NCBI RefSeq assembly: GCF_000948415.1
Contig: NZ_JYII01000010.1
Coordinates: forward strand, 648,952 to 712,951
Reading direction: 5' to 3'
From: Thalassospira sp. HJ
Lineage (GTDB): Bacteria > Pseudomonadota > Alphaproteobacteria > Rhodospirillales > Thalassospiraceae
Length of the DNA stretch: 64,000 bases
The notes under the pieces were generated by a model that saw only the letters and a list, made by a program, of their open reading frames with translations, did no database searches and was not told where the DNA came from. Of the stretch, positions 8,735 through 17,128 are shown piece by piece; the stretch's first letter is position 1; the number at the start of each line of letters is the position of its first letter. The position numbers and the translations under genes are program-made.

Positions 8735-8765
8735 TTGGTAATTCCTCAACTATAGTTAAGGTCAA
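8735..8765 (-). promoter_or_regulatory. MerR/SoxR-type promoter with 19-bp spacer upstream of the VOC gene
   Basis: Reading the minus strand, TTGACC (8760-8765) is followed by exactly 19 bp and then TACCAA (8735-8740). The spacer region carries the dyad CCTCAACTATAGTTAAGG (8744-8761, plus strand), 9 pairs with one mismatch. An overlong 19-bp spacer with a centred dyad is the hallmark of MerR-family promoters; the layout is close to what I recall of the E. coli soxS promoter. No MerR-family gene is in the window. Confidence 0.6.
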
Positions 8766-8916
8766 GCGGCAATTCGCTCTGGTTCATATGGGGTCTTTGG
8801 CTGGAATTGTCGCGTCCTCACGCGATCTCACGAAACAGTGTCGCAACGTCATTTCAATTTCGAACGGGTACCGGGCACACTTTGCTCACCAGGGATTTTC
8901 AACCGGAGTAACAGGG

Positions 8917-9459
8917 ATGATGTTCAAACAGTTTTTAATTGGATCGGCCGTTTTCTTTGGCCTGTCGAGTGCCGCCCATGCGGGTGAGCAATATGTTGAT
9001 GAAACAGGCTATGCCATTAGCGGTTATGACGCGGTGGCCTATTTCAACTTGCCGCAAAAGGATGTCGGCATGACACAACCGCACGCCGTGCCGGGCCGCG
9101 CAGATATCACGGCAGACTATAACGGCGCGACCTGGGCATTCTCGTCCGAAGAAAACCGCGACATGTTCCTCGCCGATCCAGCCAAATATGCCCCGGCCTT
9201 TGATGGGCATTGCGCATACGGGATTGCCAAGGGCGGCAAGGTGCCCGCCAACCCGAACTTGTGGCGGATTGTTGATGGGCAGCTTTATCTCAACATCACG
9301 CCCGCTGTGGTCGGTTTCTGGAGCGAAGATATTAACGGCTTTATTGAAACGGCTGATGGCAACTGGACGGGCCTCGAAGCCAAATCGGCATCGGATAAAA
9401 GCTGGATGGCAATTACCGATAATGACGGCACCTATGATATGGCCGCGCCGATCAAGTAA
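8917..9459 (+). CDS. Exported YHS-domain protein
   Basis: 180 residues. A Sec signal peptide (about 1-23, MMFKQFLIGSAVFFGLSSAAHA) is followed by a YHS-like domain: YAISGYDAVAYF, then YNGATWAFSSEENRDMFLADPAKYAPAFDGHCAYG. YHS domains bind or sense metals; the Cys in GHCAYG is kept. The start at 8917 has GGAG 8-10 nt upstream, although the frame is open much further. It probably acts in the periplasm, function unknown. It is divergent from the VOC gene across 225 bp that hold a MerR-type promoter. Confidence 0.85.
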   Translation: MMFKQFLIGSAVFFGLSSAAHAGEQYVDETGYAISGYDAVAYFNLPQKDVGMTQPHAVPGRADITADYNGATWAFSSEENRDMFLADPAKYAPAFDGHCAYGIAKGGKVPANPNLWRIVDGQLYLNITPAVVGFWSEDINGFIETADGNWTGLEAKSASDKSWMAITDNDGTYDMAAPIK

Positions 9460-9484
9460 TCCGGGCATATAGTCCAGACAAACA

Positions 9485-9516
9485 AAAACGCACCGGCAGA
9501 TTTGCCGGTGCGTTTT
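9485..9516. terminator. Bidirectional intrinsic terminator
   Basis: AAAACGCACCGGCA (9485-9498) pairs with TGCCGGTGCGTTTT (9503-9516) around GATT. It lies between the convergent YHS and PhoX genes and can end both transcripts. Confidence 0.9.
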
Positions 9517-9542
9517 GCATTTCAGGTCAGTGATACAGGGGA

Positions 9543-11456
9543 TTAGCCTGCGATTTCACCGCCGTCTTCTTTGGTCACAGCCACGACCGACGGACGCGGC
9601 GGCATGGCAGCCTGGAAGTCCGGCCAGCGGGTGCTTGGTTCGTCATAGGAAGAACCATCCGCCGGGTGCTGGACCGCAAGGAACAGCGTCTTTCCATCCG
9701 GGGTGAATTCCGGACCGCACATTTCTGCACCAACCGGGCAGGCGAAGAAGAACTTGGTCAGCGCACGGCCAGGGCCGTCAACATCGGTGGCGTGCATGCC
9801 ATCAGGAATGTCGGACTTCGGTGCGCCATCGGTGGAAATCCACAGGCGACCGCGATGGTCGATTGCCATGTTGTCCGGGCAGGAAACCCAGCTTTCTGCC
9901 GCCGGATGGTAAACCGCCTTGTCATCAGCAACGGTCGGGTTGCCGCCGGCAATCATGATGTCCCAGGTAAAGCGCGAAGCCGTATGATCGGCATCCTTGC
10001 CACGACCACCCGGAGGGGTGAGTTCAAGCACGTGACCATGCGGGTTGGCAGCGCGCGGGTTCGGTGCGTTGCCTTCCTTGCGCTTGGAGTTGTTGGTCAG
10101 CATGACATAGACCTTGCCATTGACCGGGTTCGGTTCGACGTCTTCCGGACGGTCCATCTGGGTTGCACCCAGAAGGTCAGCCGCACGGCGGGCTTCGATC
10201 AGAACATCGGCCTGGCTGTGGAAATCATTTTCTGCGGTCAGCGGGCCTTCACCGAAGATCAGCGGCATCCAGTCAAGGCTGCCATCTTCGTGGAACTGGG
10301 CAACAAACAGGGTGCCGTTTTCCAGAAGGTCCATGTTCGATGCGCGGTCATTCGGGTTGTATTTGTTCGTCGCAACGAATTTATAAAGATAATCAAAGCG
10401 CTGATCATCACCGGAATAGGCAACTACCGAGTTGTCCTTGTTGATGATGACCGTGGCGCCTTCGTGCTTGAAGCGGCCAAGGGCAGTGCGCTTTTTCGGC
10501 ATCGAGGTCGGGTCATACGGATCGATCTCGACCATCCAGCCAAATTTGTTCGGCTCGTTCGGGTCTTTTTCGACGTTGAAGCGGTCGAAATATTTAACCC
10601 ACGAGTACCAGCTGTCCTTGGAGATACCAAGGCGCTTGTAGTTGCGCTCTTCGCTGGTTTTGGCGATGTCGCCGCCAAAGTAACCGTTGAAGTTTTCCTC
10701 GGCGATCAGAACAGTACCCCACGGGGTTTTGCCACCCGCACAGTTGTTCAGCGTGCCGATGACGCGCGTACCGGTTGGGTCGGTGTTGGTTTTAAGGCGG
10801 TCATGACCGGCAGCCGGGCCAGTGATCTGCATTTCGGTGTCGATCGGGGAGATGCGGCGCGCATAGTCCGAGCCATCAACAACCTGCCATTTGCCACCGG
10901 TTTTCTTGACTTCGATCACCGAATGACCGTGGGCAGCAATTTCGTGCAGTGCCTGTTCTTCGGAGGCACCCATCGCATCCTTGAGGCCCGACCACATCAG
11001 CTCGGCATTGGTGTATTCGTGGCTGACGCACAGAAGACCGTGATCGGAATTCTGGGAGCCGACCGGAAGCGGCATATAGCCGACATAGTCGCAGTTATAA
11101 CCGAATTGTTTGTTCTGTGCGTTGGCATCGACCTGGCCCGGAACGAATGCCGGTGCATCAGCGACGACCTTGTCGCCCCAACGGATCAGGACGCTGGCGT
11201 CATAGCCATCAGCAACCGCATGGGTTTCGGTGATTTTCTGCGGGATCGACTTGAAGGTCAGGGTAGACGGCGACTGTGCCTTGGCAACACCCTTGGTCGC
11301 GATACCAGCACCAACAACGGCGGAAGTTGCCATCAGGCCTTTGAAAAAGCCACGGCGGGAAAAACGTGCATTGATCAGATCGTCAATGCACGGATTGTTG
11401 GTCGGGTTGGACGGGATATCGTCGCTATCTTCGATGATTTCGTATTTATCGCTCAT
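9543..11456 (-). CDS. phoX: PhoX family phosphatase (Tat-exported)
   Basis: 637 residues, typical for PhoX. A twin-arginine signal is visible at about 32-60: SRRGFFKGLMATSAVVGAG. The body has the PhoX landmarks LLCVSHEYTNAELMW, GTLNNCAGGKTPWGTVLIAEEN and CPDNMAIDHRGRLWISTDG. PhoX is a periplasmic alkaline phosphatase using Ca and Fe cofactors to release phosphate from organic esters; it is common in marine bacteria. ATG 11456 has GAGAGA upstream; an extension to 11474 adds only six residues. I saw no convincing full Pho box in the 150 bp upstream, only a CTGTTAT-like half site, so phosphate control is not shown by sequence. Confidence 0.9.
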   Translation of the reverse strand: MSDKYEIIEDSDDIPSNPTNNPCIDDLINARFSRRGFFKGLMATSAVVGAGIATKGVAKAQSPSTLTFKSIPQKITETHAVADGYDASVLIRWGDKVVADAPAFVPGQVDANAQNKQFGYNCDYVGYMPLPVGSQNSDHGLLCVSHEYTNAELMWSGLKDAMGASEEQALHEIAAHGHSVIEVKKTGGKWQVVDGSDYARRISPIDTEMQITGPAAGHDRLKTNTDPTGTRVIGTLNNCAGGKTPWGTVLIAEENFNGYFGGDIAKTSEERNYKRLGISKDSWYSWVKYFDRFNVEKDPNEPNKFGWMVEIDPYDPTSMPKKRTALGRFKHEGATVIINKDNSVVAYSGDDQRFDYLYKFVATNKYNPNDRASNMDLLENGTLFVAQFHEDGSLDWMPLIFGEGPLTAENDFHSQADVLIEARRAADLLGATQMDRPEDVEPNPVNGKVYVMLTNNSKRKEGNAPNPRAANPHGHVLELTPPGGRGKDADHTASRFTWDIMIAGGNPTVADDKAVYHPAAESWVSCPDNMAIDHRGRLWISTDGAPKSDIPDGMHATDVDGPGRALTKFFFACPVGAEMCGPEFTPDGKTLFLAVQHPADGSSYDEPSTRWPDFQAAMPPRPSVVAVTKEDGGEIAG

Positions 11457-11603
11457 GGCTTTTCTCTCTCTCAACGCCTTTGCCTGAAACAGCAGCAGGC
11501 AAGATGCCAGAAACGACAGAATTTAATTGTGAAAGTTGTGTTTCTTTTTGTAATAACAGTGTGTTACGGATTTATTGCAATTCTTTCCAATACCCCGGCG
11601 CGA

Positions 11604-12134
11604 TTAGTTTTGCGATGGCTTCTGTGCGACAATCGATTGTTTTATCGCGGTAATTTCATCGCCATCGTTTGCACGGATTGGGCCTTGGTGACGGGCAATC
11701 ATGTTCCAGTCGCCAAAGGTTTCCATCAGTTCATCCTGACGCAACAGGAAGTCCGGTGATCGCGGGCGACCGAAGGCCTCGTTCCCGAGCATGAAGGTTT
11801 CATATATCAGGGTGCCACCCGCTCTGACGGCATCGCGCAGGTTGGGAAATAGTGGCCGATGCAGATAATTGACTACGACAATCAGATCGAATTTCTGATC
11901 GCCCAAGGGCCATTGCCCCGTCTCAAGATCGGCTTCCTGCCAGTCGATGGTCGGGTTTGCGTTGGTATCGGTTTGCGAAAGGTCGCGATCAATGGCTGTG
12001 ACCTTCCAACCCTGATCGGCAAGCCAGAAACTGTGCCGTCCCTTGCCGCATGCCAGATCAAGCGCACAGTTGCGTGAGGGCGTTGGGGCAGGGCAATGTT
12101 GTGTGATCCAGTTTGATGGCAATTGGGATGACAT
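11604..12134 (-). CDS. Class I SAM-dependent methyltransferase
   Basis: 176 residues with the SAM-binding motif I ALDLACGKGRHSFWLADQGW (about 24-43), followed by the acidic VTAIDRD at the end of strand 2 and FDLIVVVNYLHRPLF. It resembles the TehB/UbiE-like small methyltransferases. The substrate is unknown. It stands alone between phoX and DUF1178, with 147 bp before phoX and 125 bp before the divergent DUF1178 gene. Confidence 0.85.
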   Translation of the reverse strand: MSSQLPSNWITQHCPAPTPSRNCALDLACGKGRHSFWLADQGWKVTAIDRDLSQTDTNANPTIDWQEADLETGQWPLGDQKFDLIVVVNYLHRPLFPNLRDAVRAGGTLIYETFMLGNEAFGRPRSPDFLLRQDELMETFGDWNMIARHQGPIRANDGDEITAIKQSIVAQKPSQN

Positions 12135-12259
12135 TTTTGTAAATCTTGGTTATTCAGTGTGGCGCCCGTGGACTGGCGATTTTGGCCATGGCGGGCCATA
12201 TGAAGTCTATATGATATGCTTATCTTTTTGCGACGGGTTCGACTTATACAAGTACCATC

Positions 12260-12694
12260 ATGATTCTATTCCAGCTTAAATGCGAACATGATCACGAATT
12301 TGAAGGTTGGTTCAAGGACGGTGCGACCTACGAAGCACAGGCCGCCGATGGTGATTTGTCCTGCCCGGTTTGTGGAACGTCGAATGTCGGCAAGGCCCTG
12401 ATGGCGCCGCGCCTGCGCACGTCACGCCAAAAAGAAGTCGCCGCCGAAAAGCAGCAGCAAAAGGCCATTGCCGAAGCGACCCAGGCCGCCATCGCGGAAA
12501 TTCGCAAACAGGTCGAGAGCAATTGCGAAAATGTCGGCAACAAGTTTGCCGAAGAAGCCCGCAAAATCCATTACGGCGAAACCGAAAAACGCGGCATCTT
12601 TGGTCAGGCGTCGCTCAAGGAAACCGCCGAACTGGTCGATGAAGGCATCGATGTGATGGCGCTGCCCTGGGACGACGAAACCAAGAAGAACTAG
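12260..12694 (+). CDS. DUF1178 family protein
   Basis: 144 residues. The N-terminus has a zinc-ribbon-like pair of motifs, LKCEHDHEFEGWF and LSCPVCGTSNVGKALMAPRL; the middle is a Lys/Glu/Gln/Ala-rich probable coiled coil (about 55-100). The end has the family signature KIHYGETEKRGIFGQASLKE with GIDVMALPW. The family is conserved in alphaproteobacteria, usually beside grxC, a Nit amidase and ubiG, but its function is unknown. Start at ATG 12260 preserves the MILFQLKCEHDHEFEGWF consensus. Confidence 0.92.
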   Translation: MILFQLKCEHDHEFEGWFKDGATYEAQAADGDLSCPVCGTSNVGKALMAPRLRTSRQKEVAAEKQQQKAIAEATQAAIAEIRKQVESNCENVGNKFAEEARKIHYGETEKRGIFGQASLKETAELVDEGIDVMALPWDDETKKN

Positions 12695-12718
12695 GCCGCC
12701 TTCCTCAAAATTAGACTG

Positions 12719-14260
12719 ATGCCCAACGTGAACGTGGGTATGGCTCTTTCCCCCGATTTAGGATTGGCAATGGACGGTGTGATCGTCTATTACCCATTTC
12801 ATAGTTATACCAATAAGGTTGAAAACGTGACGTCTGGTTTGCTGGCTTCGGGGGAAAACAACCCGTTGCGCCACCTGCTTTTGTTTCTTGGGGTTGGCGT
12901 ATTGGTGTTTGCCACGTCGCTTCTGGGTATTCTGACCCGCCCTGAGGGGATGCTGGCGGTTCTGTGGCCGGCAAATTCTGTGTTTGTTGCGTTTCTGATC
13001 CGCTTGCCGATTGTCAATAACCCTGTCGGCTGGATCATGGCTTTTGTCGGATATGTTTTAGCCGATCTCCTGACAGGAAATGACCTTACGACATCGGTTT
13101 CTCTCGCCGTAACCAACATGGTTGGCGTCGGTGCCGCTATCTGCGTCTTAAGGCATTTTTGCAAACAGCCTCGCACTCTTCAGCGCCCGTACAGTTTGTA
13201 TCTTGGCCTGGGTGCTGCGGCAGCAGCCCTGAGTGCCGGGTGCTTTGCGCTGATTTATGGGCTGATCTTTGCTGATCCGGATCCGGTGCGCACCGCGACC
13301 TATTGGGTGGTCACGGAATTTGCCAACTATGTCGTTATTCTGCCGTTTACCATGACGGTCGCACGTGTACCTGTGATCCTCGGTGGTGTGCAAAAGGCGG
13401 TTCACGCATTGCGAGATAACTGGAAGGCAGCCTGGCACGGGTTGCCAGCTGTGTCGCTGTTGGCCAGTATTTGTATGGCTGATCTGGTCGGTGGGCCTGG
13501 CGCGATTGTGTTTCCGGTTCCAGCCCTTTTGTGGTGTGCCCTTACATATCGGTTTAATCAGATCGCATTTTTGATGATCGTCATGTCGGTTCTGGTGATG
13601 GTCAATCTGGAGCATGATCTTCTGATGTCATTGCCAGAAGACGCTGATCCGATGCTTAGCATCATGTCGACGCGCATCGGCATCGCGATGCTGGTGATTG
13701 GTCCCTTGACCGTGGCATCCATTGATCAGTTAAGGTCCGAACTTCTTGGGCGGCTTGAACATGCCGCCAAGCATGATTTCCTGACAGGTGTGTTAATGCG
13801 TGGCGCGTTCTTGGAACAGGGCCAGAGCCGTATTGATAGCGCAGTTAGCAAAAAAGACGCTTTTGCTGTTCTGGTCATGGACCTTGATCGGTTTAAGACG
13901 ATCAACGACACCCACGGTCACGCCGTTGGGGATAGTCTTTTGACCGAAGTCGCGCGTGTCATCCGGGACAGTTTGCGGACGGATGATCTGGTGGCGCGCT
14001 TGGGCGGGGAAGAATTTGCAGTTCTGGCGTCTGGTATTTCAAGTGCCGAGGCAGAATGCCTTGCAAATACCATTTGCGAAAAGGTAGCAGCCCTTCGAGT
14101 ACCGGTTCCCAATGCCGCCGAAGTCTGCACCACCATCAGTATCGGGATGCTTCACCGCCAAGGCGAAGAGCATGCCATGCTTGATGATTTGATCAATGAA
14201 GCAGATCGGGCCATGTACAAGGCCAAGGAGACTGGGCGCAACCGGATTGTTGTGGGCTAA
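12719..14260 (+). CDS. Membrane diguanylate cyclase with MASE1-like sensor domain
   Basis: 513 residues. Residues about 45-330 form several hydrophobic segments with the MASE1 feature LAVLWPANSVFVAFLIRLP. The C-terminal GGDEF domain (about 345-510) is intact: DFLTGVLMRGAFLEQG, LDRFKTINDTHGHAVGD and active site RLGGEEFAVL. An RxxD inhibitory site (RTDD) lies five residues before GGEEF, so product feedback by c-di-GMP is expected. It should make c-di-GMP from GTP in response to a membrane signal. The start is uncertain: ATG 12719 lacks a clear ribosome binding site and ATG 12770 has GGATT upstream. Confidence 0.9.
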   Translation: MPNVNVGMALSPDLGLAMDGVIVYYPFHSYTNKVENVTSGLLASGENNPLRHLLLFLGVGVLVFATSLLGILTRPEGMLAVLWPANSVFVAFLIRLPIVNNPVGWIMAFVGYVLADLLTGNDLTTSVSLAVTNMVGVGAAICVLRHFCKQPRTLQRPYSLYLGLGAAAAALSAGCFALIYGLIFADPDPVRTATYWVVTEFANYVVILPFTMTVARVPVILGGVQKAVHALRDNWKAAWHGLPAVSLLASICMADLVGGPGAIVFPVPALLWCALTYRFNQIAFLMIVMSVLVMVNLEHDLLMSLPEDADPMLSIMSTRIGIAMLVIGPLTVASIDQLRSELLGRLEHAAKHDFLTGVLMRGAFLEQGQSRIDSAVSKKDAFAVLVMDLDRFKTINDTHGHAVGDSLLTEVARVIRDSLRTDDLVARLGGEEFAVLASGISSAEAECLANTICEKVAALRVPVPNAAEVCTTISIGMLHRQGEEHAMLDDLINEADRAMYKAKETGRNRIVVG

Positions 14261-14310
14261 AGAGCAGCGTACGCAATGACCGTGTGGCGATTAACCTGCG
14301 TCACCGGAGA

Positions 14311-15069
14311 CTATGCCGGTTTTTGGGCGATCACCATGTAATTCACATCAAGATCACGTGGGGCGGGTGCCCAGGTATCGTTGATCGGGTTATAGGCGAC
14401 ACCGGTGATGTCGCAAAGCTCAAGACCCGCACCACGCAGATATCCCGACATTTCCGAAGGCTTCACAAACTTGCGCCAGTCATGGGTGCCTGCCGGCAGC
14501 CAGCGTAGAATGTATTCCGCGCCGATCTTCGCCAGTGCTAGTGATTTGATCGTGCGGTTCAGTGTAGCAACAAACATCAAGCCACCGGGTTTGAGAACCG
14601 ATGCACAGGCCTGCATGAAGAATTGCGGATCATCGACATGTTCGATGACTTCCATGTTCAGGACGATATCGAACTGCTTGCCTTCGTCGGCCAGCATTTC
14701 CGGCGTGCAGCAGCGATAGTCGATTTCAAGACCGGATTGCGCGGCATGGATTTTTGCGACTTCGATGTTGCTTTCCGATGCATCGATCGAGGTCATCTTG
14801 GTCCCCATGCGTGCAAGCGGCTCGGACAGAAGGCCGGCACCACAGCCGATATCGATGATCTCGATGCCTTTAAGAGGTTCGATGGTTTCCGGATCGCGGC
14901 CAAGATGGGCGCAGATATTGTCGCGCAGGATCTGCAGGCGCACCGGATTGAACTTGTGCAGCGGCTTCATCACACCATTCGGATCCCACCATTTTTCGGA
15001 CATCGCAGAAAAACGTGCGATTTCGTCGGCATTGGCAGTGCGGCTGGTTTGTGCGGATGCTTCCGACAT
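14311..15069 (-). CDS. ubiG: Ubiquinone biosynthesis O-methyltransferase UbiG
   Basis: 252 residues, standard for UbiG. Visible are EKWWDPNGVMKPLHKFNPVR, SAM motif I IIDIGCGAGLLSEPLARMG, LNMEVIEHVDDPQFF, and TLNRTIKSLALAKIGAEY with LPAGTHDWRKF, which is specific to UbiG/Coq3. It catalyses both O-methylations in ubiquinone synthesis at the membrane surface. ATG 15069 has GGAG 8 nt upstream. It is divergent from lysC, the conserved arrangement in this class. It converges with the diguanylate cyclase gene. Confidence 0.95.
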   Translation of the reverse strand: MSEASAQTSRTANADEIARFSAMSEKWWDPNGVMKPLHKFNPVRLQILRDNICAHLGRDPETIEPLKGIEIIDIGCGAGLLSEPLARMGTKMTSIDASESNIEVAKIHAAQSGLEIDYRCCTPEMLADEGKQFDIVLNMEVIEHVDDPQFFMQACASVLKPGGLMFVATLNRTIKSLALAKIGAEYILRWLPAGTHDWRKFVKPSEMSGYLRGAGLELCDITGVAYNPINDTWAPAPRDLDVNYMVIAQKPA

Positions 15070-15491
15070 GGTGTGGCTCCGAAGGCGTAAAACACTTTGC
15101 TGTATGATGCCCTGTTTACGCGCGCGCGAACGGCAAGGCAATACCGAGCTGTCAAATGACGTCCGGCAGTGCTCGATCTTGTGGAAATTTGACGCGGGCC
15201 TGCCATGCGAAGATGGCGCGCGCCCTCAGGGTTAATGGGTAATTTTCGCATGATATGCGATGGGATTTGTCCCATTCGGGGGCTTGGGGGCATTTTCAGG
15301 CAAAAAAAATTGCTCTGACGCAATTTATCAGCATCCTTGACGCTTGTTTCGTGAAGATTATGGCAGTATTGATAACGCCGCTTGGATCAGGGGAAGCGCT
15401 GTAGTTGCGGCATGCTAACCTGAGCTAAGACCGGATCACATGCCGTCACGTTCGGACAGCCGATGGACGGCGAGCATAGCGGGGATACTTC
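15070..15491. other. Intergenic region between ubiG and lysC
   Basis: These 422 bp hold no credible gene. A possible plus-strand promoter for lysC is TTGACG (15337-15342), 16 bp, TATGGC (15359-15364). Short hairpins such as ATGGGATTTGTCCCAT (about 15261-15276) are present. I saw no riboswitch motif or leader peptide. Confidence 0.45.
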
Positions 15492-16712
15492 ATGGCCCGT
15501 ATTGTCATGAAATTTGGCGGCACGTCGGTCGCCGATGTTGATAAAATCAAGAATGTCGCGCGCCGGGTGAAAACCGAAGTCGATGCCGGCAATCAGGTTG
15601 CTGTTGTCGTGTCCGCCATGTCGGGCAAGACCAACGAACTGGTTGGCTGGGCGCAGGAAGTTTCGCCGATGTATGACGCACGTGAATATGACGTGATCGT
15701 ATCGTCGGGCGAACAGGTGACTGTCGGTTTGCTTGCGATGGCGCTGCAAAGCATGGATGTGCCTGCACGTTCCTGGCTTGGCTGGCAGATCCCGATCAAG
15801 ACCGATGGCGCACATGCCAAGGCCCGCATTCAGGAAATCGATACCACCGAGCTTGATAAGCGCATGAATGGCGGCGAAGTCGTTTGTGTTGCCGGTTTCC
15901 AGGGGATTGCACCCGATAACCGCATCACCACGCTGGGTCGTGGTGGCTCGGACACGTCGGCGGTGGCTTTGGCTGCGGCACTGAATGCCGATCGTTGCGA
16001 CATTTATACTGATGTCGAGGGTGTTTACACCACCGATCCGCGCATTGTGCCCAAGGCGCAGAAGATCGAAAAAATTACCTACGAAGAAATGCTGGAACTG
16101 GCTTCGCTTGGTGCGAAGGTTCTGCAAACCCGTTCAGTCGAGATGGCGATGAACCATCGCGTTCGGGTGCAGGTCCGCTCCACCTTTAGCGAAGCAGAAG
16201 GAACACTTGTTGTAGACGAGGACGAGATCGTGGAACAGGAAGTCGTCAGCGGAATTGCCTATAGCCGTGATGAAGCCAAGATCACCTTGGTTAAAGTCGC
16301 AGACAAACCGGGTATTGCCGCTTCAATCTTCAGCCCGCTGGCTGATGCCAATATCAATGTCGACATGATCGTGCAGAACGTCTCTGAAGACGGCAAAAGC
16401 ACCGACATGACCTTTACCGTTCCGCGTGGTGAATTCCAGCGAGCGCTTCAGGTGATCGAAAAGAACAAAGAGCAGATCGCCTATCAGGAACTGCTCAGCA
16501 CGTCTGATGTGACCAAGGTGTCCATCATTGGTGTGGGTATGCGTTCCCATGTGGGTGTGGCGCGCAAGATGTTCGAAACCCTCGCGGAAAAGGGCATCAA
16601 CATTCAGGTCATCTCGACCTCGGAAATCAAGGTCAGCGTGCTGATCGCCGAGGAATATACCGAACTTGCCGTTCGTGCCCTGCACACGGCATACGGTCTG
16701 GATGCTGAATAA
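15492..16712 (+). CDS. lysC: Aspartate kinase
   Basis: 406 residues, a monofunctional aspartokinase. The N-terminal kinase domain begins MARIVMKFGGTSVADVDKI and has VVVSAMSGKTNEL, TLGRGGSDTSAVALAAAL and TDVEGVYTTDPRIV. Two ACT domains follow (about 265-400), including VADKPGIAASIFSPLADANINVD and VGMRSHVGVARKMF, expected to bind lysine and threonine for feedback inhibition. It phosphorylates aspartate, the first step to lysine, threonine, methionine and diaminopimelate. ptsP follows further down, as is usual in the class, but a repeat element and an oxidoreductase gene lie between. Confidence 0.96.
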   Translation: MARIVMKFGGTSVADVDKIKNVARRVKTEVDAGNQVAVVVSAMSGKTNELVGWAQEVSPMYDAREYDVIVSSGEQVTVGLLAMALQSMDVPARSWLGWQIPIKTDGAHAKARIQEIDTTELDKRMNGGEVVCVAGFQGIAPDNRITTLGRGGSDTSAVALAAALNADRCDIYTDVEGVYTTDPRIVPKAQKIEKITYEEMLELASLGAKVLQTRSVEMAMNHRVRVQVRSTFSEAEGTLVVDEDEIVEQEVVSGIAYSRDEAKITLVKVADKPGIAASIFSPLADANINVDMIVQNVSEDGKSTDMTFTVPRGEFQRALQVIEKNKEQIAYQELLSTSDVTKVSIIGVGMRSHVGVARKMFETLAEKGINIQVISTSEIKVSVLIAEEYTELAVRALHTAYGLDAE

Positions 16713-16777
16713 GTTCAACAGGTTGGCTGACCCTATACGATTAAGCCACTGTTAAATTACCTGTAATACTACATAGT

Positions 16778-17043
16778 AGAGCATGTTACCTTAAATGTGC
16801 TTCACTTTGTTTGTTTTTGGCGTATCGTCAGGCAAGGCACAGCACGCAGAGCGATGCGGCGCATCGTTCAAGTGGTGTAACGTAGCCGGACGTCGCCAAA
16901 ATCAAACCCTTCGGGCCGGGACATTCTTCCGCCCCGCAGCGTCAAGGTTCTTGAACGTAGCCCCGCTACGCTCTTCGCACCTTTCCTTGCAGGACGGAAG
17001 AATGCCTCCGGCAAAGTGGAACAGATTTAAGGTAACATGCTCT
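16778..17043. repeat. 266-bp palindromic repeat element with 32-bp terminal inverted repeats
   Basis: Bases 16778-16809 and 17012-17043 are near-perfect inverted repeats (outer 19 bp, from AGAGCATGTTACC to TTAAAT, identical; a few mismatches further in). Nested stems lie inside: TTTTGGCG (16815-16822) with CGCCAAAA (16894-16901); CGATGC-GGC-GCATCG (16852-16866); CATTCTTCCG (16922-16931) with CGGAAGAATG (16995-17004); CGTAGC-CCC-GCTACG (16956-16970). The short ORFs across it look spurious. The form suggests a non-autonomous mobile or BIME-like element inserted between lysC and the next gene. Confidence 0.8.
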
Positions 17044-17128
17044 GGCTGGAACGATGTGTTTCGGCCTTTGTAATGAAATGGCAGGGAACCACCGGTTCCC
17101 TGCGTTTCTGCTTTGGGGTACAGAGAAT

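Noticed and set aside
11457..11600. Pho box upstream of phoX
   Set aside because: Only a CTGTTAT-like half site is visible; the second direct repeat at the required spacing is absent.
9666..11759. 697-codon open frame on the plus strand
   Set aside because: Fully antisense to phoX, Arg/Val/Ile-rich composition without motifs; an artefact of GC-skewed third positions in phoX.
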